Assembly (NCBI GenBank): GCA_019913005.1
Contig: JAIOHL010000083.1
Coordinates: 1-64,000, forward strand
Source: Anaerolineae bacterium
GTDB taxonomy: Bacteria; Chloroflexota; Anaerolineae; Aggregatilineales; J027
Length of the DNA: 64,000 nt
Direction of reading: 5' to 3'
Each line of letters opens with the position of its first letter. Positions within the stretch are counted from its first letter, which is position 1. The notes under the pieces were generated by a model. That model saw nothing but the letters and a program-made list of their open reading frames with translations, was not told where the DNA came from and made no database searches. The translations under genes and the position numbers were made by a program. This document shows, in pieces, positions 8,375-17,966 of this stretch.

Positions 8375-9328
8375 ATGTCTATCGAACTGAATGTTGTGTT
8401 TGGCACTGGCCCAGTTGGTCGTGCTGTTACCCAAGAACTGGTCAATCGCGGCAAAGGAGTGCGCGTCGTCAATCGCAGTGGCAAAGCCGATGTACCCGCC
8501 GGGGTCGAAATCATAAAAGGGGATGTCACCGACCATGCTTTTGCGCGGGAAGCCTCTAAAGGAGCCAGTGTCGTCTATCAATGCACCAATCCCCCCTATA
8601 CTCAGTGGGCCGAGTTATTCCCGGCGCTGCAAGCTGGCGTGTTGGAAGGAGCGGCTTCAGCAGAAGCAAAATTGATTGTGATGGACAATCTTTATATGTA
8701 CGGCCCAACGGCTGGCAAACCCCTGACCGAAAATTTGCCAAACAAGGCCACCAGTCGCAAAGGGATGACCCGTGCCAAGATGGCCCAAGACATTATGGCG
8801 GCGCATCGCAGTGGCAAAGTGCGGGCCGCGATTGGTCGAGCCTCCGACTATTTCGGGCCGGGAGCAATGGATTCGGCAGCGGGGGATCGTTTATTTTTGG
8901 CGGCACTGGCGGGCAAGGCGGCACAGGTAATTGGCAATCCCGATTTACCGCACACCTATAGCTACGTCCCCGATATGGGCAAGGCGCTGGTGACATTGGG
9001 CGAGCGCGAAGAGGCGTTGGGTCAAATCTGGCATCTACCCGCGCCGGAAACCGTGACCACGCGCGAATTTGTGAATAGGATCTATCAGGAAACGGGCCAT
9101 ACGCCGCGTTTGCAAGTTGCCAATAAATTCATCCTGCGAGCGATGGGTTTGTTTGTGCCTGTCATGCGAGAATTTGTCGAGATGTACTATGAATTCAACG
9201 AGCCGTTCATTATGAGCCACAACCAATTTGCCAAAGCCTTTGGCGCGGATGTCACCCCACTGCAAGAGGCCATCCGCACCACCGTCGCATGGTTTCGTGA
9301 CCATGCCGAACATAGCAAAGCGGCCTAA
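8375..9328 (+). CDS. NAD(P)-dependent epimerase/dehydratase-like protein (extended or atypical SDR)
   Basis: A Rossmann nucleotide-binding motif is present at the N-terminus (VFGTGPVGRAV, about residues 8-18), followed by an Asp near residue 51 (GDVTDHAF). The region around 105-110 (NLYMYGP) resembles the active-site strand of extended SDRs, but the lysine of the usual YxxxK motif is not at its standard spacing, so catalysis on a sugar nucleotide is uncertain. The C-terminal half (HTYSYVPDMGKAL) matches the substrate-side region of epimerase-like proteins. It forms an operon with the TetR gene and ends at a terminator at 9351. Confidence 0.85.
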   Translation: MSIELNVVFGTGPVGRAVTQELVNRGKGVRVVNRSGKADVPAGVEIIKGDVTDHAFAREASKGASVVYQCTNPPYTQWAELFPALQAGVLEGAASAEAKLIVMDNLYMYGPTAGKPLTENLPNKATSRKGMTRAKMAQDIMAAHRSGKVRAAIGRASDYFGPGAMDSAAGDRLFLAALAGKAAQVIGNPDLPHTYSYVPDMGKALVTLGEREEALGQIWHLPAPETVTTREFVNRIYQETGHTPRLQVANKFILRAMGLFVPVMREFVEMYYEFNEPFIMSHNQFAKAFGADVTPLQEAIRTTVAWFRDHAEHSKAA

Positions 9329-9350
9329 TATCAACCCATTCCACTTGTTG

Positions 9351-9381
9351 TCCCTCCCAAGATTTTGAGGAGGGATTTTTT
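9351..9381 (+). terminator. Intrinsic terminator after the epimerase-like gene
   Basis: A perfect 7 bp stem, TCCCTCC / GGAGGGA, is followed by TTTTTT. Confidence 0.85.
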
Positions 9382-9485
9382 GTCAATATTCCCCCACGAT
9401 TCGGCACATTTCGCTATTTTGGACTACACTCATGGATGAATTTCTCATCATCCATTAAAAGCAAACATTGGGTAGGCAAAAAAGA

Positions 9486-11063
9486 ATGCGCCGCGATTTC
9501 GTGTGGATGTTTGGGCTGGCTCTGGTGGTCGGCTGTCTATTGATTGTTCTGTTGGATGAACCCGGCTACACCGACGCCTATTATTATTACAATGCAGGTC
9601 AACGCTTGGCACAGGGCGAGGGCCTAACCGACCCATATGTATGGATTTATCTCAACCCACCCGACAAAATTCCTGCCCCCAGTCACACCTATTGGATGCC
9701 ACTGGCTTCGATTCTCAGCGCGGGCAGTATGGCGATTTTTGGCGCGAATTTTAATGCCGCCCAAATCCCCTCCGTTTTGGCGCTGGCGGGGTTGGTCGTG
9801 ATGGGAGGTTGGCTCGGTTATACGCTGGGGGGTACGCGCCGCTATAGTTGGATGACGGCCTTAATCGTCCTCTTTGGTGGATTTTTCTTCCCCTTTTGGG
9901 TTAACACTGATACATTTGCCCTCTATGGCTTGGTTGGGGCCGGGGCACTGATTACAATGGGGCTTGGCTATCAAAAACACAATTGGCGGTGGTTCGCATT
10001 CAGTGGGGCACTCAGCGGCCTTGCCCATTTGACCCGCGCCGATGGCCTGCTGCTCTTATTGGTCGCCCTCTTGCTGACCCTGTGGCCTCGCCCCAATTGG
10101 AAAGCCGCTACCGGCACAGTTGCCGCTTATCTTGTGGTAATGCTGGCATGGTTTATTCGCAATCTGGATGTTATCAACTCGCCCATCCCCAGCGGCGGAA
10201 TTAAGACGGCCTTCTTGCGCGGCTATAATGAATTATTCGCCTATCCGGTGGACTGGTCATTCTCCAATTTTGTGGATTGGGGTGCAGCCAATATTTTGGA
10301 GTCACGCTGGAACGCCCTGCTTTCTAATTTTGGGACATGGTTGGCCGTCGAAACATGGATTTTGATTGGCCCATTTGCACTGGCGACCCTGTGGAAACAC
10401 CGCAAAAATCCACTGCTCACCGGATTCTGGATTTATGCGTTGGGCCTGCATCTCGCCATGACCTTTGTCTTTGCTTTTCCGGGTTATCGCGGCGGATTGT
10501 TCCATTCCTCATCGGCCCTTTTGCCGTTTTGGGCGATCTTGGGGATTATGGGCCTTGATGACGCCATCAACTGGGCGGCCCAACGGCGCAAATGGCATCC
10601 CCCACAGGCTCGGATGGTCTTTGGCACAGCGGCATTGGTTTTGGTCATCATCTTGAGTGGTTTTGCATGGTCAGCCCAAGCGCAAAACCGCGAAGAAGCC
10701 CCCGACTATGACGAGATCAAAGCCTATTTACCATCCGATGCCGTTTTGATGGTGAATGACCCACCCGCGTGGTATTTTCATACAGGGTTGATGAGTGTCA
10801 ATCTACCGGATGCACCGCTTGACCGGCTGCCAGAAATCGCCAGTCGCTATTGTGTGACCCATCTGGTGATTGATAAAAACGTTACCGATGCGTTTGCCCC
10901 GTTGATTGATAAAGGCGCCCCGCCACCGCCCTTTTTAGAGCCAATTGCCCATTTAGATAGCAATACAGAAGGAACCGGAGACGATGTCCGTATCTATCGC
11001 TTCATTGAAGAAGCCATTCCCTATGCCAGCCGCTGCTACCCGATTGGGAATCCGCCCAGTTGA
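9486..11063 (+). CDS. GT-C fold membrane glycosyltransferase (ArnT/PMT-like), first of a pair
   Basis: This polytopic protein has about ten hydrophobic helices. An acidic residue lies in the first extracytoplasmic loop (GYTDAYYYYNAGQRLAQGEGL), where GT39/GT83-type enzymes keep their catalytic Asp, and a soluble C-terminal domain of about 110 residues follows (from about residue 410). Such enzymes move sugars from polyprenyl-phosphate donors to lipids or proteins on the outer face of the membrane. ATG 9486 is preceded by GGTAGG 9 bases upstream; a TTG at 9468 is possible. The C-terminus overlaps the next gene, of the same type, by 80 bp. The substrate is unknown. Confidence 0.8.
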   Translation: MRRDFVWMFGLALVVGCLLIVLLDEPGYTDAYYYYNAGQRLAQGEGLTDPYVWIYLNPPDKIPAPSHTYWMPLASILSAGSMAIFGANFNAAQIPSVLALAGLVVMGGWLGYTLGGTRRYSWMTALIVLFGGFFFPFWVNTDTFALYGLVGAGALITMGLGYQKHNWRWFAFSGALSGLAHLTRADGLLLLLVALLLTLWPRPNWKAATGTVAAYLVVMLAWFIRNLDVINSPIPSGGIKTAFLRGYNELFAYPVDWSFSNFVDWGAANILESRWNALLSNFGTWLAVETWILIGPFALATLWKHRKNPLLTGFWIYALGLHLAMTFVFAFPGYRGGLFHSSSALLPFWAILGIMGLDDAINWAAQRRKWHPPQARMVFGTAALVLVIILSGFAWSAQAQNREEAPDYDEIKAYLPSDAVLMVNDPPAWYFHTGLMSVNLPDAPLDRLPEIASRYCVTHLVIDKNVTDAFAPLIDKGAPPPPFLEPIAHLDSNTEGTGDDVRIYRFIEEAIPYASRCYPIGNPPS

Positions 11064-12582
11064 CCTTTTGCTGCTGCTGATCTCGGCCCTCAGCGTCATC
11101 GGCTATACCATTTTTGCGGCGGTCTATGATCGGGCAGGATTTCCGCTGGACGATTCTTGGATTCATCAGGTCTATGCCCGCAATCTGGCACGGCACGGCG
11201 AATGGGCCTATATCCCCGGTCAACCTTCGGCGGCTTCGAGTGGGCCATTGTACACCGCCGCGCTTGCCATTGGGCAGTTGTTGGGTCTCTCGCCTGTTTT
11301 GTGGGCGCATCTATTAGGGACACTCGCGCTGACGGTGGCAGGGTCAGTCAGTGTGCGTCTGGCCGAACAACTCTTTCCAAATCTTAAATGGGTTGGGCCG
11401 GGCACAGGATTATTGATTATTCTGTCGTGGCATTTGATTTGGGCCGCTGCGTCGGGCATGGAGACGATGTGGTTTATCACCTTCAGCCTCATTTTGATCT
11501 GGCGCTTCTGGCAAGAACCCGGTCTGCCCAAAACCACCCGTCAAGAGGTGTTAAAAAATGGCATGGTGATTGGTTTAATCAGCGGCCTGTGTTATCTCAA
11601 TCGGCCTGAAGGATTGCTATTATTGGGTCTCGGGGGGCTAATTGTTTGGGCCTGCCGCGTCTATCCCGACTTCAAAACGTTTGTGACATGGGGCATCGGG
11701 GTGGCAATTGGGGCAGCGATCATCATGATTCCCTACATTGCTATCAATCTATCGCTGATTGGCGAACCCCTGCCCTCCACTGTTCGTGCCAAAATCGCCT
11801 ATAACGCAGGCTTCCGCGAGGAATTTATCGGCACGCGCATTTGGAAGATGGGCATTACGATGTTAGCCGGGGCGCAGTTGATGTGGGTACCTGCTGTCAT
11901 TGTAGGAGTAGCCGCCACCGCCCGCCAAAAAACCGCTTTGAAATGGTTATACCTTCTGCCCATTCTGTGGGGTCTTGCTCATTTCACCGTCTATCTGATT
12001 GTCATGCCCGTTTATTTTCATCATGGGCGTTACGTCATACCTGTTTTGCCGACCCTGCTGCTCTATGGCGTGGGGGGCACATGGATCATCGTGGAATGGG
12101 GAAAAAATTCCGCCCCCAAGCGTGTCCTAACTCGCACCCTCGCCCTAAGCGCGATTCTAGCTGTCCCCGGTTTTTGGTGGATTGGTGGCAAGGTCTATGG
12201 GGAAGATGTCAAACTCATCAACACCGAGATGGTCAAGGCATCTAAGTGGGTCGAGCTTAATGTCCCCGAAGAGGATGTTTTTGCAGTGCATGACATTGGG
12301 GCACTCGGCTATTTTGCCCCACGTGAGCATGTGTTCGATATTGCGGGTCTAGTCAGCCCGGAGGTTGTGCCGATCATCACTGACCGCGAAAAAACGATGG
12401 AATTGATGTGTAAGGAGGGGGCGAAGTGGATGATGGTTTTGACCACCCAGAACCCTGCGGAAGATGATGACCCGCGCACAGAGTTAGTTTATATTACCGA
12501 TTCGCCCTATCTCAAAGAAATAGCAGGCGACAACATGAAAGTCTATCGCCTGCATTTTGAAAATGGCTGTGGGGAGGATTAA
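10984..12582 (+). CDS. GT-C fold membrane glycosyltransferase-like protein, second of a pair
   Basis: It has the same layout as the preceding gene: N-terminal TM helix, first outer loop with an Asp-Asp pair (GFPLDDSWIHQVYARNLA), about ten helices, and a soluble C-terminal domain that starts near residue 405. ATG 10984 is inside the previous gene with GGAG 4-7 bases upstream; an internal ATG at 11023 would still overlap by 41 bp. The overlap suggests coupled translation and joint function in glycan assembly. Its stop codon overlaps that of the convergent lipoprotein gene by four bases. Confidence 0.8.
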   Translation: MSVSIASLKKPFPMPAAATRLGIRPVDLLLLLISALSVIGYTIFAAVYDRAGFPLDDSWIHQVYARNLARHGEWAYIPGQPSAASSGPLYTAALAIGQLLGLSPVLWAHLLGTLALTVAGSVSVRLAEQLFPNLKWVGPGTGLLIILSWHLIWAAASGMETMWFITFSLILIWRFWQEPGLPKTTRQEVLKNGMVIGLISGLCYLNRPEGLLLLGLGGLIVWACRVYPDFKTFVTWGIGVAIGAAIIMIPYIAINLSLIGEPLPSTVRAKIAYNAGFREEFIGTRIWKMGITMLAGAQLMWVPAVIVGVAATARQKTALKWLYLLPILWGLAHFTVYLIVMPVYFHHGRYVIPVLPTLLLYGVGGTWIIVEWGKNSAPKRVLTRTLALSAILAVPGFWWIGGKVYGEDVKLINTEMVKASKWVELNVPEEDVFAVHDIGALGYFAPREHVFDIAGLVSPEVVPIITDREKTMELMCKEGAKWMMVLTTQNPAEDDDPRTELVYITDSPYLKEIAGDNMKVYRLHFENGCGED

Positions 12583-13403
12583 CCCTCACTTGGCGCGGGT
12601 GGGGCATCACGGGAAATGCCGGGAACCTGCAAACTCACCAGATAGGATTTACTGCCCTCACGCACCTGCACTATCCCCAGTTCGCGGGTGATATTTGTCC
12701 AGACAAATTCGGCCCAAGGGCTTTCAATCCAGCGTGGTGTGCCACTGCTGGCAAGTTCCTCTAGGGAAAAAGGAGCGGTGCGGGGCCAAGGAATGATTTT
12801 GGCACTGGAGTCTGCTTCAACCTCATAGGCCTTCATCCACCCCCCGGTAGGGATGACCAGTGCGCGGGATTCGACCAAATCGGCACAGGTCTGACGCAGG
12901 GTCGCAAATCCATTGGCGGGCCATGGCGAATAACGTTCGACAGTGCGGTTGGAGTCATACAGATTGAGGGTCAGGCTTTCCAATACAGGGCTATCGGTGC
13001 TTGGTGGCACAATATCATTTTGCCAATCGTAGAAGCCTGTACGAATAATCGTCTCAATCAAACTACGGATTTGGTCATCGGTGAGGCGGGCCTCTAATAT
13101 TTCATTCCGGCCTGACAGTGTATTGACCCACACGAGCCGTCCATCGCCCCATAAGGTACATAAGGGAACATCGTTATCAAAATAGGCTTGGGGTTCATAA
13201 TTCGCCTGATCGTCCATCCGCAAAATGATCGTGTCTGGGGAACGATCCCATTCAAACAATCCTAAGTTATCCGTATTGGACGAATTTCCATCACTTTTAT
13301 TCCCATTGTCATCCCCGTTACAGGCTGCCAGCAATAACAGGCTAATGAACAACAGACTGATAAAACGCCGATTCATTGGGTTAGGGAGTAAACCCTTTAA
13401 CAT
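12579..13403 (-). CDS. Predicted lipoprotein of unknown function
   Basis: A type II signal peptide is clear: basic start, hydrophobic core (FISLLFISLLLL), then a lipobox LAAC, with an Asn/Asp/Gly/Ser-rich linker after the Cys. The remaining 220 residues show no motif I recognise. ATG 13403 is chosen because AAGGAG lies 9-14 bases upstream, which is better than upstream starts or the internal ATG 13376. The stop codon overlaps the convergent glycosyltransferase stop. Confidence 0.75.
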   Translation of the reverse strand: MLKGLLPNPMNRRFISLLFISLLLLAACNGDDNGNKSDGNSSNTDNLGLFEWDRSPDTIILRMDDQANYEPQAYFDNDVPLCTLWGDGRLVWVNTLSGRNEILEARLTDDQIRSLIETIIRTGFYDWQNDIVPPSTDSPVLESLTLNLYDSNRTVERYSPWPANGFATLRQTCADLVESRALVIPTGGWMKAYEVEADSSAKIIPWPRTAPFSLEELASSGTPRWIESPWAEFVWTNITRELGIVQVREGSKSYLVSLQVPGISRDAPPAPSEG

Positions 13404-13484
13404 GCGCTGCGCTCCTTGAACTACCGCGTACAAGCTAGTACGTACAGAGCATTGTAGCGCCGCCGCCGTTACATGCCAAATGCA

Positions 13485-13517
13485 AACGGGCAGCGGAGTA
13501 TCATTCCGCCGCCCGTT
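13485..13517 (-). terminator. Intrinsic terminator-like hairpin after the VIT-VWA gene
   Basis: Two 13-base arms (13485-13497 and 13505-13517) pair with one mismatch around a 7-base loop. Read on the minus strand the hairpin is followed by a weak T-rich stretch (TTTGCATTT). It lies 31 bp past the VIT-VWA stop. Confidence 0.65.
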
Positions 13518-13547
13518 CGGTGTACAAAATTTGTCAGAATCTAGTGA

Positions 13548-15755
13548 CTATTCTGGCACAATCTCATAGGCTTGGTCGTCCAGAACAAAGATGATGTGAT
13601 CGCCAACCGCATAAAACTCGGCCACTCGTTCATCGGCATCGAGTAGTTCAAAGTAGGCATCGCTTAGGAACACAATTTGTTCCGGTTCCATCGTGTCAGC
13701 GTCGTAGGTGGTATCAATCCACCCCCCCTCGCGCCAGACAAAGGTGCGGTCTCCCACAATTTGGATCGGCTGTTGCGGCGCATAGTAGCCTTCAGTCTGT
13801 CCAGCTTCGCCGCCACCGAAATCTCCCGGTGTTCCAGCAGCAGTCATAGTGGGTAAGGGCATTGCAGCAGGCGCATTCGCCATTTCATTGGCATCATCAG
13901 CCGCTTGGACTCCCGTTGAACCAGTGAATGTCCCCGCAGATTGACCAGCTTGCGATTGAGCCTCGCGCAGTACATCATCGCGCCCTGTCTGGGTGAAAAT
14001 GTCGTCCTCGGTGATTAGGAAGGAGGTGTAGGGCGTGATAATCCCATAGCGGATGCTTAGGCGCACAATGCTGTCCACCAATTCAGAATTTTCGCCATTG
14101 AGCCGAATTTGATTGAGTAAATCCCCAATCCGCCGGGTCGCCCACAAGCGCGGAATTAGTTCTTCGCCGCCTGCATTGGCCCGGAAATCAAGTTCACTAT
14201 AGGTAAAGGTCTGGGTTTCATTTTCGACCTTACCACTTAACTTCAAACTGGCATTATCGGCATCGCCACGATAGCGTCCGGCGATAATCAACTGTGACCC
14301 CACAAATAAATCTGGCAAGTTATTGATGGCGGGATACACGTCATAGACATTGACCCCCTCAATTTCCAATTCCAAATCAGTCAGCACGGGCGAATTGATC
14401 TTGTTATACAGATTGCTGACTTCTTCATCTACCCGTTCGGTTGGGCGCACATAGGCCGACGTCCCGCCATAGTTCTGGCTGAGTTGGTCGAGCAGCACGG
14501 TATCTACATCATCACCGACGCCAAAGGTAAAGAAACGCACATTTTCGGGGGCATTGGCTTTCACATTCGCCAAAATATTTGCCCCAACCGTCTCGCCTTC
14601 AGTGGGTAGACCATCGGTCAAAAATAGGATGACCGTCTGGCGTTCACGCCCATTCATATCCAATGCCGCCTTCAAAGCGCCATCAATATTCGTGCCGCCA
14701 ATCGCCTCTAGGCCACTGATCCAATCTTTGGCATCCTCCACCGCGTCTAAGCCTTGCATGTCGTTGGCATAAACATTGACCCCGGTGCTAAACACCACCA
14801 GATTAAAGCGGTCTTCGCTGTTGAGGTTATCCAACACATATTTGGTCGCGGCACGGGCTTGATCCCATTTTTCGCCGAACATGGAGCCGGATTGATCGAG
14901 CACGACAATCACATCTTTGGGGATAACACGGCTCTCATCCACTTCAACGGGTGGCGAGACCAGCACGACAAAAAAGCCGTCTTCGCCTGCGCTTTCCCGA
15001 TAGGTCAGCAGGTTGAGGTTGATGTCCTCGCTCGACACCCCATAGTACAAACTAAAGTCGGTGGGTTCCTGTGTATTGGTTGTCTCAAAACCTGCCACAA
15101 ACGAGGTGTCGCTCTTGCGGTCAATTGCAATCGGGTGGGTTGGCGAATAGACATTGCTGATGGGGTCGTTAGATTCCACACTGACGCGAATACTCAATTC
15201 ACCAACTGGCAGGGGTGAGACATGACGGGTACGAAGCGGGTAAACATAGTGGACAAGGCCGCTTTCAACTGGCAGCAGTTGGGTGTATTCAATTTGCAGG
15301 GTACGCTGACCACCTGCCGGAATAGGGAACACATTCGCTTGGATGGCATCTGTTCCAACATACTCTAACAATGCAGGGTCACGCATTTGGCGTACAATCT
15401 GGTCATAAATGGCGCGGGCCTCATCTTTTTCCAAAATTTGGGCTTGGATGGGCACGCCATCAATAATCATCTTCAGGTCGGAAATGGTGACGCCGCGTGG
15501 CAGGGGGAAAACGTAAGTCCCTTCGGCCTGCACCGTGCCTTCGTTGACAAAAACTTGATCAATGGTCGTGCGGGCGATTTGATCGGTAATCTCAACCGAA
15601 ACCCGATGTGATTTAATGAATACGGGGGAGGTAGATTGTTGGGCGGTTCCAGTGGTGGGTGTGGTGTCTTGTTGGGCCATCACCGGAAGTACACTCGCAA
15701 TTACCATGACCAACCCCAAGGTCAGGGCTATAATCAGGGATGCTTTGGCTCTCAT
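13548..15755 (-). CDS. VIT and von Willebrand factor A domain protein, exported
   Basis: After a signal peptide (residues 1-27 of the chosen start, ending VMAQQ) comes a VIT domain (SHRVSVEITDQIARTTIDQVFVNEG onward), then a VWA domain with an intact metal-ion adhesion motif (DQSGSMFG, later LFLTDGLPTEGE). The C-terminal 200 residues include an Ala/Gly/Pro-rich stretch and a short beta-rich tail. The layout matches inter-alpha-trypsin-inhibitor heavy-chain-like bacterial proteins, which are thought to act in adhesion or complex assembly at the surface. ATG 15755 starts the signal peptide; a TTG at 15764 sits at better spacing from AAGGAG and is a real alternative. Confidence 0.88.
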   Translation of the reverse strand: MRAKASLIIALTLGLVMVIASVLPVMAQQDTTPTTGTAQQSTSPVFIKSHRVSVEITDQIARTTIDQVFVNEGTVQAEGTYVFPLPRGVTISDLKMIIDGVPIQAQILEKDEARAIYDQIVRQMRDPALLEYVGTDAIQANVFPIPAGGQRTLQIEYTQLLPVESGLVHYVYPLRTRHVSPLPVGELSIRVSVESNDPISNVYSPTHPIAIDRKSDTSFVAGFETTNTQEPTDFSLYYGVSSEDINLNLLTYRESAGEDGFFVVLVSPPVEVDESRVIPKDVIVVLDQSGSMFGEKWDQARAATKYVLDNLNSEDRFNLVVFSTGVNVYANDMQGLDAVEDAKDWISGLEAIGGTNIDGALKAALDMNGRERQTVILFLTDGLPTEGETVGANILANVKANAPENVRFFTFGVGDDVDTVLLDQLSQNYGGTSAYVRPTERVDEEVSNLYNKINSPVLTDLELEIEGVNVYDVYPAINNLPDLFVGSQLIIAGRYRGDADNASLKLSGKVENETQTFTYSELDFRANAGGEELIPRLWATRRIGDLLNQIRLNGENSELVDSIVRLSIRYGIITPYTSFLITEDDIFTQTGRDDVLREAQSQAGQSAGTFTGSTGVQAADDANEMANAPAAMPLPTMTAAGTPGDFGGGEAGQTEGYYAPQQPIQIVGDRTFVWREGGWIDTTYDADTMEPEQIVFLSDAYFELLDADERVAEFYAVGDHIIFVLDDQAYEIVPE

Positions 15756-15855
15756 GGGTAGCAATATTCTCCTTAAAAGACTAATGGTCTTTTGTGGGCA
15801 GGACGTTAACCAAAGCAAAAAAGTTCCCATTTATTTTTGAAACGAGTTATTTCGT

Positions 15856-17034
15856 ATGGAAAAAGTACGAACTGATATTCACTATTTGGCAGAGACCATC
15901 GGTGTCCGTCCGCCTCTATCGCAAGAAGAATATGAAGCGGGGCAGTATGTCCTCTCCCGTTTGCGTGACATGGGCTTGACTGACCTGCAAGAACAGCCTT
16001 TTTACAGCATCCGGCGGGTGGGTGAACGGCTCGGTTTTATCACGCTTGTCGCTAACTTCGGGATGTTGATTGGCACATTGGGCAGCGGCAAATCACGTCT
16101 TCTACGCTTGTTGGGCGTGACGCTGACACTGTTGGCCCATCACAACTTCCGCCGTGCTTTGACGGGTCGTGCAGCGCTTGGGGAGTGGTTTTGGCCGCAG
16201 CGCCGTTCCCAAAACATCATCGCCCGTCTGCCTGCCCAAGCGAGCGAACCCAAAACACGGGTGGTGCTGTTGGCCCATCTGGATACCGACGTTGTCCGTT
16301 TTTCAGCCCAACCCCGAATGCGTCCCTACAGCCCCTATCTATTCAGCAGTTTGCCCGTGTTGGCGTTTGCGGGGGCATTATTCACCGCGCTAAATGCCCC
16401 GGTCTGGATGCGGCGTTTAATCGGGGCATTGATGATCGGGCAGGCAGGGCTGGTCATTGCCGATGAGATTGGCCCGGACAGCCCCGGTGCGAATGATAAT
16501 GCCTCAGGGGTAGCCCTCTTGCTGACCCTTGCTGAAGCATTGACCCGTCACCCACTGAAAAACACTGAGGTGGTCTTGGCTTTTACGGGCTGCGAAACGG
16601 CTGGCTGTAATGGGGCGGCTGAATTGGCTGCCAAATATGGTAAAGAATGGCAGTCAGCGTGGTGGTTGGCAATTGACAGCATTGGCGCGGGCGAATTGTG
16701 TTGGGTTACAGAGCACGGTTGGGGCGCGGATTTTGGCTCACGCTATCATTCCAATCCCGACTTGATGTGCATTTTAGAGCAGGTTGCCGCTGCTAATCCA
16801 GCCCTCGGCATTATGGGTCGCCCATTGATGACCGTCAATGCGGTGGGGCCGCTGGTTGGTGCTGGTTGCAAGGCCGCCGCAATTATGGGGTATGAACGTG
16901 CCTCAAATACCCCTGTTGAATGGCGACAAACCGAGGATACGGCCGATATTTTGAATACGGATACTCAACAACGGGCCTATGAATTTATACAGGCCATCTT
17001 AACCAAAATAGATGAGGACACAGCCAAAAAATGA
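15856..17034 (+). CDS. M28-family metallopeptidase with internal membrane segments
   Basis: Zinc-ligand motifs of M28 aminopeptidases are present: AHLDTD (His141, Asp143), GANDNASGVA (Asp214), and the catalytic-type Glu in FTGCETAGCNG (Glu247). Hydrophobic stretches at about 57-97 and 163-202 fall between these motifs, so the peptidase is probably held at the membrane. It overlaps the ABC ATPase gene by 4 bp (ATGA), which places it at the head of the Gld-like transporter operon. The substrate is unknown. No strong ribosome binding site precedes ATG 15856. Confidence 0.82.
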   Translation: MEKVRTDIHYLAETIGVRPPLSQEEYEAGQYVLSRLRDMGLTDLQEQPFYSIRRVGERLGFITLVANFGMLIGTLGSGKSRLLRLLGVTLTLLAHHNFRRALTGRAALGEWFWPQRRSQNIIARLPAQASEPKTRVVLLAHLDTDVVRFSAQPRMRPYSPYLFSSLPVLAFAGALFTALNAPVWMRRLIGALMIGQAGLVIADEIGPDSPGANDNASGVALLLTLAEALTRHPLKNTEVVLAFTGCETAGCNGAAELAAKYGKEWQSAWWLAIDSIGAGELCWVTEHGWGADFGSRYHSNPDLMCILEQVAAANPALGIMGRPLMTVNAVGPLVGAGCKAAAIMGYERASNTPVEWRQTEDTADILNTDTQQRAYEFIQAILTKIDEDTAKK

Positions 17035-17966
17035 TCGAAGTCCAAAATCTGGTGAAAAAATATGGGGATTTCACAGCCCTGCATGGCATCTCTTTTAAGG
17101 CCAGAGAAGGCGAAATTCTCGGCTTTTTGGGGCCAAATGGCGCGGGCAAAACCACTACCATGCGGATTTTAACGGGGTTCATGCCGCCAACCTCCGGTGT
17201 CGCCAAAGTCGCGGGCCACGATATTTTTGACGAATCGCTGGCGGCCCGTGAAAAAATCGGCTATCTGCCGGAAACCGTGCCACTGTATCCCGACATGACG
17301 GTGCAGGGCTATCTTGAATTTATGGCGGAACTGCGGCATGTGCCAGAGCGCAAAAAACGCACCCAAGAAGTGCTGGCCTTAGTCGGCATGGAACATCGTG
17401 CCAAAAGCCTGATTCGCAGCATTTCGAAAGGGATGCGCCAGCGGGTCGGCCTCGCTCAATCGCTCATTCATAATCCACCCGTGTTGATTTTGGACGAACC
17501 GACCATCGGTCTCGACCCCGCCCAAGTAGCCGATTTACGGAGTTTTATCCGCGACCTCCGCACTCAGCACACGGTCATGTTCAGCACCCATATCCTATCC
17601 GAAGCGGAGCAAATTTGTGATCGGGTGGTGATTATCAATCGCGGTCAAATTGTGGCACAGGGCGCTCCCCGTGAACTCCGCTCCAAATTGAATCTAGGCA
17701 GTCGGATTTATGTCGAAGCACGCGGACGGGCTGACCAAAAATCTCTAGCCAATACCCTGTCTAAAATACAGGGTGTCAAATTTGCCGAACCCTATCAAAA
17801 CGGTGTAGTGGTCAATGTCAAAGACAACAAAGACGTTCGTCCAGCATTGGCAGCGGTAGTCTTGGAGAACGGCCTTGAACTGCTGGAACTGCGCCCTGTC
17901 GCCATTACCCTTGAAGAAATTTTCCTCGAAGTCACAACCGCGCTAGGAGCAGAGGAAGATGCGTAA
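17031..17966 (+). CDS. ABC transporter ATP-binding protein (GldA/CcmA type)
   Basis: Walker A (GPNGAGKTTT), signature motif in degenerate form (SISKGMRQRVGLAQ), Walker B (VLILDEPTIGLDP) and the switch His (STHILSE) are all present. A C-terminal extension of about 90 residues is typical of GldA-type subunits. It energises the permease encoded next, with which it overlaps by 8 bp. It also overlaps the M28 gene upstream by 4 bp. Confidence 0.95.
   Translation: MIEVQNLVKKYGDFTALHGISFKAREGEILGFLGPNGAGKTTTMRILTGFMPPTSGVAKVAGHDIFDESLAAREKIGYLPETVPLYPDMTVQGYLEFMAELRHVPERKKRTQEVLALVGMEHRAKSLIRSISKGMRQRVGLAQSLIHNPPVLILDEPTIGLDPAQVADLRSFIRDLRTQHTVMFSTHILSEAEQICDRVVIINRGQIVAQGAPRELRSKLNLGSRIYVEARGRADQKSLANTLSKIQGVKFAEPYQNGVVVNVKDNKDVRPALAAVVLENGLELLELRPVAITLEEIFLEVTTALGAEEDA

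Noticed and set aside
8454-8961. Alternative-frame stretches inside the epimerase-like gene
   Set aside because: The NAD-binding frame is continuous and has a normal start and stop; the others have no motif.
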